Translations under genes and position numbers: made by a program
DNA from: Acanthococcus lagerstroemiae
Taxonomy: Eukaryota; Arthropoda; Insecta; Hemiptera; Eriococcidae
Direction: 5' to 3'
DNA length: 64,000 bases
Assembly: GCA_031841125.1 (NCBI GenBank)
Contig: CM063106.1
Span: 1,612,001-1,676,000 of the forward strand
Shown here: in pieces, positions 59,246 to 64,000 of the stretch
Position numbering within the stretch: the stretch's first letter is position 1
How the letters are laid out: each line of letters opens with the position of its first letter
The notes under the pieces: model-generated
Database searches by the model: none
Told to the model about the DNA's origin: nothing
The model's input: the letters and a program-made list of their open reading frames with translations, nothing else

Positions 59246-62200
59246 CCCAATATTCGCGGGTATTTTATCATGGTCGATATTTTATTTTTTATTTTCTCCT
59301 CGGACTGTCCGTTTAGGTGATGATTTTTTACTCATTTTGTCTCAATTTCTGCATTTTGAACTGTCGCCTATGTATGAGTTTTCAATGTAGGTACCTTTCT
59401 CAGCGAGTATAGATACTACATCATATTTTCATATGATCTGGCATTGATGATAACTAGATGGTTTATGCAATTATAATTCCTTTTGACTATTTTCCATAGT
59501 TTTGATTCTCTTCATGAGGGTGGGGATTCTACTCCTTGTTCTCTTACCATCATCTATTTTGTCAAAAAATACCAACTATTCAAATTTAGTCAGATTCAGT
59601 TAGTTTTCCCTATTCTCTCATAATAGTGGGACTGGGGCTCCACTCCTTGTTCTCTTTCTGCTATATGCATATCTCCTTTTAATTTTCTTCGCATGTTTGT
59701 ATGTAATTCTCGGTTCAAGTTGGTTGTTGTACCATTTGTTTTGATTCTCTTCATTGGGGAGAGGAGGGACTTTATCACCTGAAATATGAATACATTTAGA
59801 ATAATCTACACCTGTTAGGATACTTCTTAACATAATTTCAATCAATTTACGAATCCCAAGTTATTATCAATCAGCTATATCAAGATGTATCTGAGGGAGA
59901 AGTTTCACTTCTTGTTCCCTTTCTTAGCAAAAAGCTTTTTAATTTTTTTTATTCCATTACCTATTGGCTAGGTATCTGTTTTACCTTTTACCTACCTCAA
60001 AAATGCCAAAATATTCAAATTTAGAGCGTTTTACCGACTTTTTGAGGAAAAAGGGAGGTATTTTTAGCTAGATTCAGCTAGTTTTCCTAATTACCCATTT
60101 TTTGATTAAATTAATACCTACCTTTTCAGAGTATTAGTGAATATCTGCTCCATCGGCTATACATATAGCATAGTCAATCTGGCGTTCTTACATACCTATT
60201 TTCTTTCGTTAACTAATTCTCATATAAAGTATCTTGATCGTACATTTTTTCTCAAAGTCATTGGCAATCGTATTCAGCTTCCCGATGAGTCAGTGACTTG
60301 TAATGTTCAATCTAATGGTATAACTTCACATGATAGCAAGTCAAATATTGGCATTTTAACCATTCTGTCAGTTTTTTCAGCTATTTTCTACGAGTTTAGC
60401 AAATTTCAATATAAAACAATCTATACTGAGTTCCTTTGGAAGATGTCTTTCTCAGCTGAAGCAGGTAGTATATACACATTTTTTCCATTCATCTGTGAGT
60501 ATTCTGACCTTTTTTAAATGCTCAGACTCTTTAACTGAACACATGTTATTATCAAAATAGTAGTAGATATTCCCTTTAAAACAATTTTTCTGATATAGGT
60601 TGTCATTTTTGTCAAATTTAACAGATTTTTGATGAAATTAACATACTACCGCTGTCTTTTATTTGCAACACCCTCCAAAACTTTCTCCGTATCCTTCTCT
60701 CAGAGTTGCTTATTTCCCATACTTTCAACACTGATAGCCAGTTCACCCCACTGTTTTACATACTACTTGTCTACTTCTTTCAAATTTTTAATCCTTTTAT
60801 TAATATTATTCCGCTAAATTGCTAATTTTTACATACTTTTGACCAGATTAATACCTACCTTTCCAGATTATTCGCCAATTTCCCATGTTTTCATCAGCAG
60901 ATTGAACAACAACGTTAAGTAGTACTCAATTTTCTCCCTTTCTTCATCTACCACTACTTGATTACGATATATGATTTTCTCACGAGTGCCTCAGAAGGCG
61001 ATCTCCTCATCTGACACCTGTCTTGTCGACTTATTTTTCCATCTATCAACCGACTCTCTGCATTGATGGATGAATGGACGGATTTTACACTTTGTTCTTT
61101 TTTAGCAAATGCCTATTCCTTTCAAATTTTCAATCAAATATTATTCCGATTAATTGCCTGTTTTACTTACATCAAAATGCTAAATATTCAAAAATAGTGC
61201 TCTTTTAGTCAGTTTCAGCTGTTTTTTCTAAATTTGTATCCGTCACACTATAGCATTGCTATTTCCAACTCGAATACTTCTGGAAGACAGCCTTCACATC
61301 TTGTCTGTATGATTTTCCATCTATCGACGATCTTTTAAATGTACGGGTTTATTAATAGAACCCCTGTTATTATCAGAATACTATGTATTCCCTCTAAAAC
61401 GATTTTTGTGATTTTCAATAAATTTAACAGTTTCTTAATGGTAAATATTTCAAACTTATATTTAATATTAACATCTCCTTTTACATATTTTACTCTGCTT
61501 GGAAATTCTAATAAAAATTTTTTATATATTAACCCCTAACCTCATATTCCATATACGATAGTTTACAGATAATGATACCTATTCCCTTTCTGCCTGTAAC
61601 CATTAAATCCCAATGTTCGAGATTTATACTCTGAACAGCTTCTACCTTTCACTTTTACTCTCAACCTGAGCTCTCGAATCCACCCTTTCGAGTATTACCT
61701 CCCATTACTCAGCCATCTCATTGTCAAAATATTTGATAGGTTTAGCAATAAAGTCTCCTGAATGTGAACATAAATGAGAGTGTTAACGGTCTGACTCTCT
61801 CATTTTAACTATTTTCCCACTGGATAATGGCTCTACTATCTATAATTATGCAGTCCAGTTACTCTCCTCCTCAATTCATGCATGAAGCAACTCAAAACTT
61901 GACAATTTCGCAAGAAATATAAAATTACTAGGTAATATAGTCTCCTTACTCCATGAATCAGTAATGCAACAGAAATTAACTTGATTGTCACCAACAATAG
62001 ATTCGGAAATCAACACATTTCACATGCGATTTCTACTTTTTCGGCTGGGATAAATATACAGTCTCTTACTCCTACATGTTGACGCAGTCTATTCATGTAT
62101 TCAAATGCCATTTTCCTCTCATTTTCCCTGTTTTGACTATTTTCTTATAGACAATGTCTTCATTGACTACAATTATGTTCTAGACACTCATCTTGACTCT

Positions 62201-64000
62201 TTTATCATTCTCACTCTATCATGAGAAGCAATAACTTATTCGAAATTTCATATTTTTTGTCCATTTTCCTTCATTTTCTCGTTTTTAGATACATATACCT
62301 TTAAGCCAGCTGTCTGAGATTTAAACTCCGAAACATCCTCCTTTTTACTTTTGCTCTCAACCCGAGCTCTGAAATACAGCCTTTCGAGCATTTTGTCTCC
62401 ACGAGCTACATACCAATGATGTCTCGAGGATTTACAGACTCCTTACTCGATGAAAACCCGTTATTTGGAAGTAATTACCTACTCCATTAGCATCATACTC
62501 TCTGCCTAGAAGCGAATTTGGATCACACTCTGGTTGAAATTCTGCCTATGATTTTCAGAAATTCGAAGGTTTCACAAAAATTATTTAATTATTAAATATT
62601 CGTTTGGCTCAGTAGCTTATCTGGGAGAGACAGAGTCTCCGATGATGGAGCTGGCGCATCTATTGTCGAAGCTCTCCTCTCGTCGTAGTCAGGTATTCGT
62701 CAATTTGCAAAAATTTCTCAAATTATTATTATTATTAATTTAGGTTTTTAATGATCGGTTGTATTCAGAATTTAATTGCGAGACACAGACAGGTACAACG
62801 CTGACAAGTCGTTCAATGAGGTACTCTCTTATCTCGGCTCAGTGGATGGTTATGGAATTTGATTGGAAAAAGTAATTCAGGTTTTGATAAGTTGGTTGTA
62901 TTTGAAATTTAATTGGGAGAGATAGAGGACTTTGATGAAGACGCTAGCCCCTCTTCTCTCAGGTTGGACACTCCTCTTGACTTCCATCATTCTCACACTA
63001 TCACGGAAAGCGATCATTTTTCGAAAGATTTCTTATTTTTAGTCATTTTCCTGAATTTAGTTATGTTTTCATTGCCAGCTGACTCTACTATCGACTCGAA
63101 TCAATGTAAATATTTTAATTTATTACTCTTTGTTTCGACAAATGAGCGATAATTTACCTGAAATATGCATTTATTCATATAATTGTCCAGTAAGAACAAA
63201 TAAATGTGAAAGGTTGGTCCGGTTATGATAATTATTAGGGTCCTGTTAGCTTCTAATGGAACGATAAAAATAGACGCTTATCCACATTCTTTTTAATGGT
63301 ATACATATAGACCGTTGGAATCAATTGTTGAGCAAATTTCAAGAAACGTCTGTATTATGTATGTATGCTACTCATTCTTTTAGGTTTTGTCATTATAAAC
63401 TCGAGGTCTAAGTATTCAGCCATCTAAACTCAGCTCATCTCCCGGATACCTGGCTATCATAGGTCAATATGGAAGGAAAATGGATCTTCGTGTATCAAGT
63501 TCTGTACATTCTTTCCTATTGCTCATCTCCCCTGTCTCCATTAAATCCACTGATCTGAGATATAAACTCTAACGACGCCCTCCTTTTCATTTTGCTCACA
63601 ACCCCGAGCTCTGGAATATACCCTTTCAAGCATTGCCCCCGAGAGAGGTCGGGGAGACTGTTTGGACTATCTTAGCTCTCAATTTAATAGCTCTCTGTTT
63701 ATCCACCTCCTACTTTGAGTTTGGGACATCCTATAAGCTGGCTAGAATAATCGAGAATACATGGTTGGAATTCATTTTCAAACATACAACATGCTCACTT
63801 GTCTGAGATTTAAGACTTTAAATATTGAGAATTTTAGATACGTTTTTTGAGGTGAAATAGCATAGAATCAACCCTAAACATACTTGGAATAGAATCAGTA
63901 TGTTGGAAGACCAGCGAGTATCGCACGCTGGTTGAAATACTATCGAGCCTGGGGACCAAGCCTAAATTCATAACAAATGGGTAGTAATTCGCGCAAAGTA
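59246..64000 (-). repeat. right arm of giant palindrome, open at the window end
   Basis: The reverse complement of 54371-59127 with scattered substitutions and small indels. The last bases of the window (ending TTCGCGCAAAGTA) still match the left arm at 54371, so the arm continues outside. Open frames here simply mirror frames of the left arm. None shows a recognisable domain. Confidence 0.95.

Noticed and set aside
60137..60517. 126-codon open frame in the right palindrome arm
   Set aside because: It has no recognisable domain, and its left-arm counterpart is shorter because of a 1-bp indel. Matching copies in both arms reflect the duplication, not coding constraint.

Overview
The window is AT-rich animal (eukaryotic) genomic DNA: almost no long open frames, GT-AG introns, microsatellites and many small DNA transposons. 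Frequent short motifs of the type GTAGGTACCTAC and the coding sequence of the one clear gene suggest an arthropod, perhaps a sternorrhynchan hemipteran (aphid, mealybug or whitefly type). The host assignment is an inference from sequence texture.

Region 1 (about 0.8-25.5 kb, minus strand) is the 3' part of a couch potato / MEC-8 / RBPMS-family RNA-binding protein gene. Seven coding exons (25443-25520, 22586-22639, 21812-21874, 20639-20774, 9685-9824, 5208-5425 and about 852-1029) join in a consistent reading phase into about 289 residues: RRM1, a Pro/His/Ala-rich linker, then RRM2. The N-terminal exon(s) and the C-terminal end are not identified. An alternative end just after exon 9685-9824 (stop at 9667-9669) could give a one-RRM protein.

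The introns carry a 1,018-bp hAT element with an 8-bp target duplication (14264-15281), smaller hAT-like MITEs with CAGTGGCG ends (15546-15862, 17684-17910, 22080-22357), a GGTAAC-rich MITE family (18877-18998, 26017-26679) and several foldback elements.

Region 2 (25.5-50.8 kb) shows no gene I can support. It holds a 1.2-kb inverted-repeat element whose interior repeats a palindromic TGTCC...GGACA motif six times (41867-43052), a 1.66-kb foldback element with a Cys-rich relic (44565-46221), and a broken MULE transposase with a FLYWCH finger (about 46308-47345).

Region 3 (50.8-64 kb) is the most unusual. A TATA-type promoter candidate (51047-51056) precedes an array of diverged repeat modules. 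Many modules form imperfect hairpins with a GCGTC motif near the apex and a CAATTAAATT-like box immediately downstream. The array runs into a giant near-perfect palindrome: arms of at least 4.7 kb (54371-59127 and 59246-64000) around a 118-bp spacer, continuing past the window end. A transcript through it could fold into long double-stranded RNA. An assembly artefact must first be excluded, although scattered substitutions and small indels between the arms argue against a simple read-through duplication.
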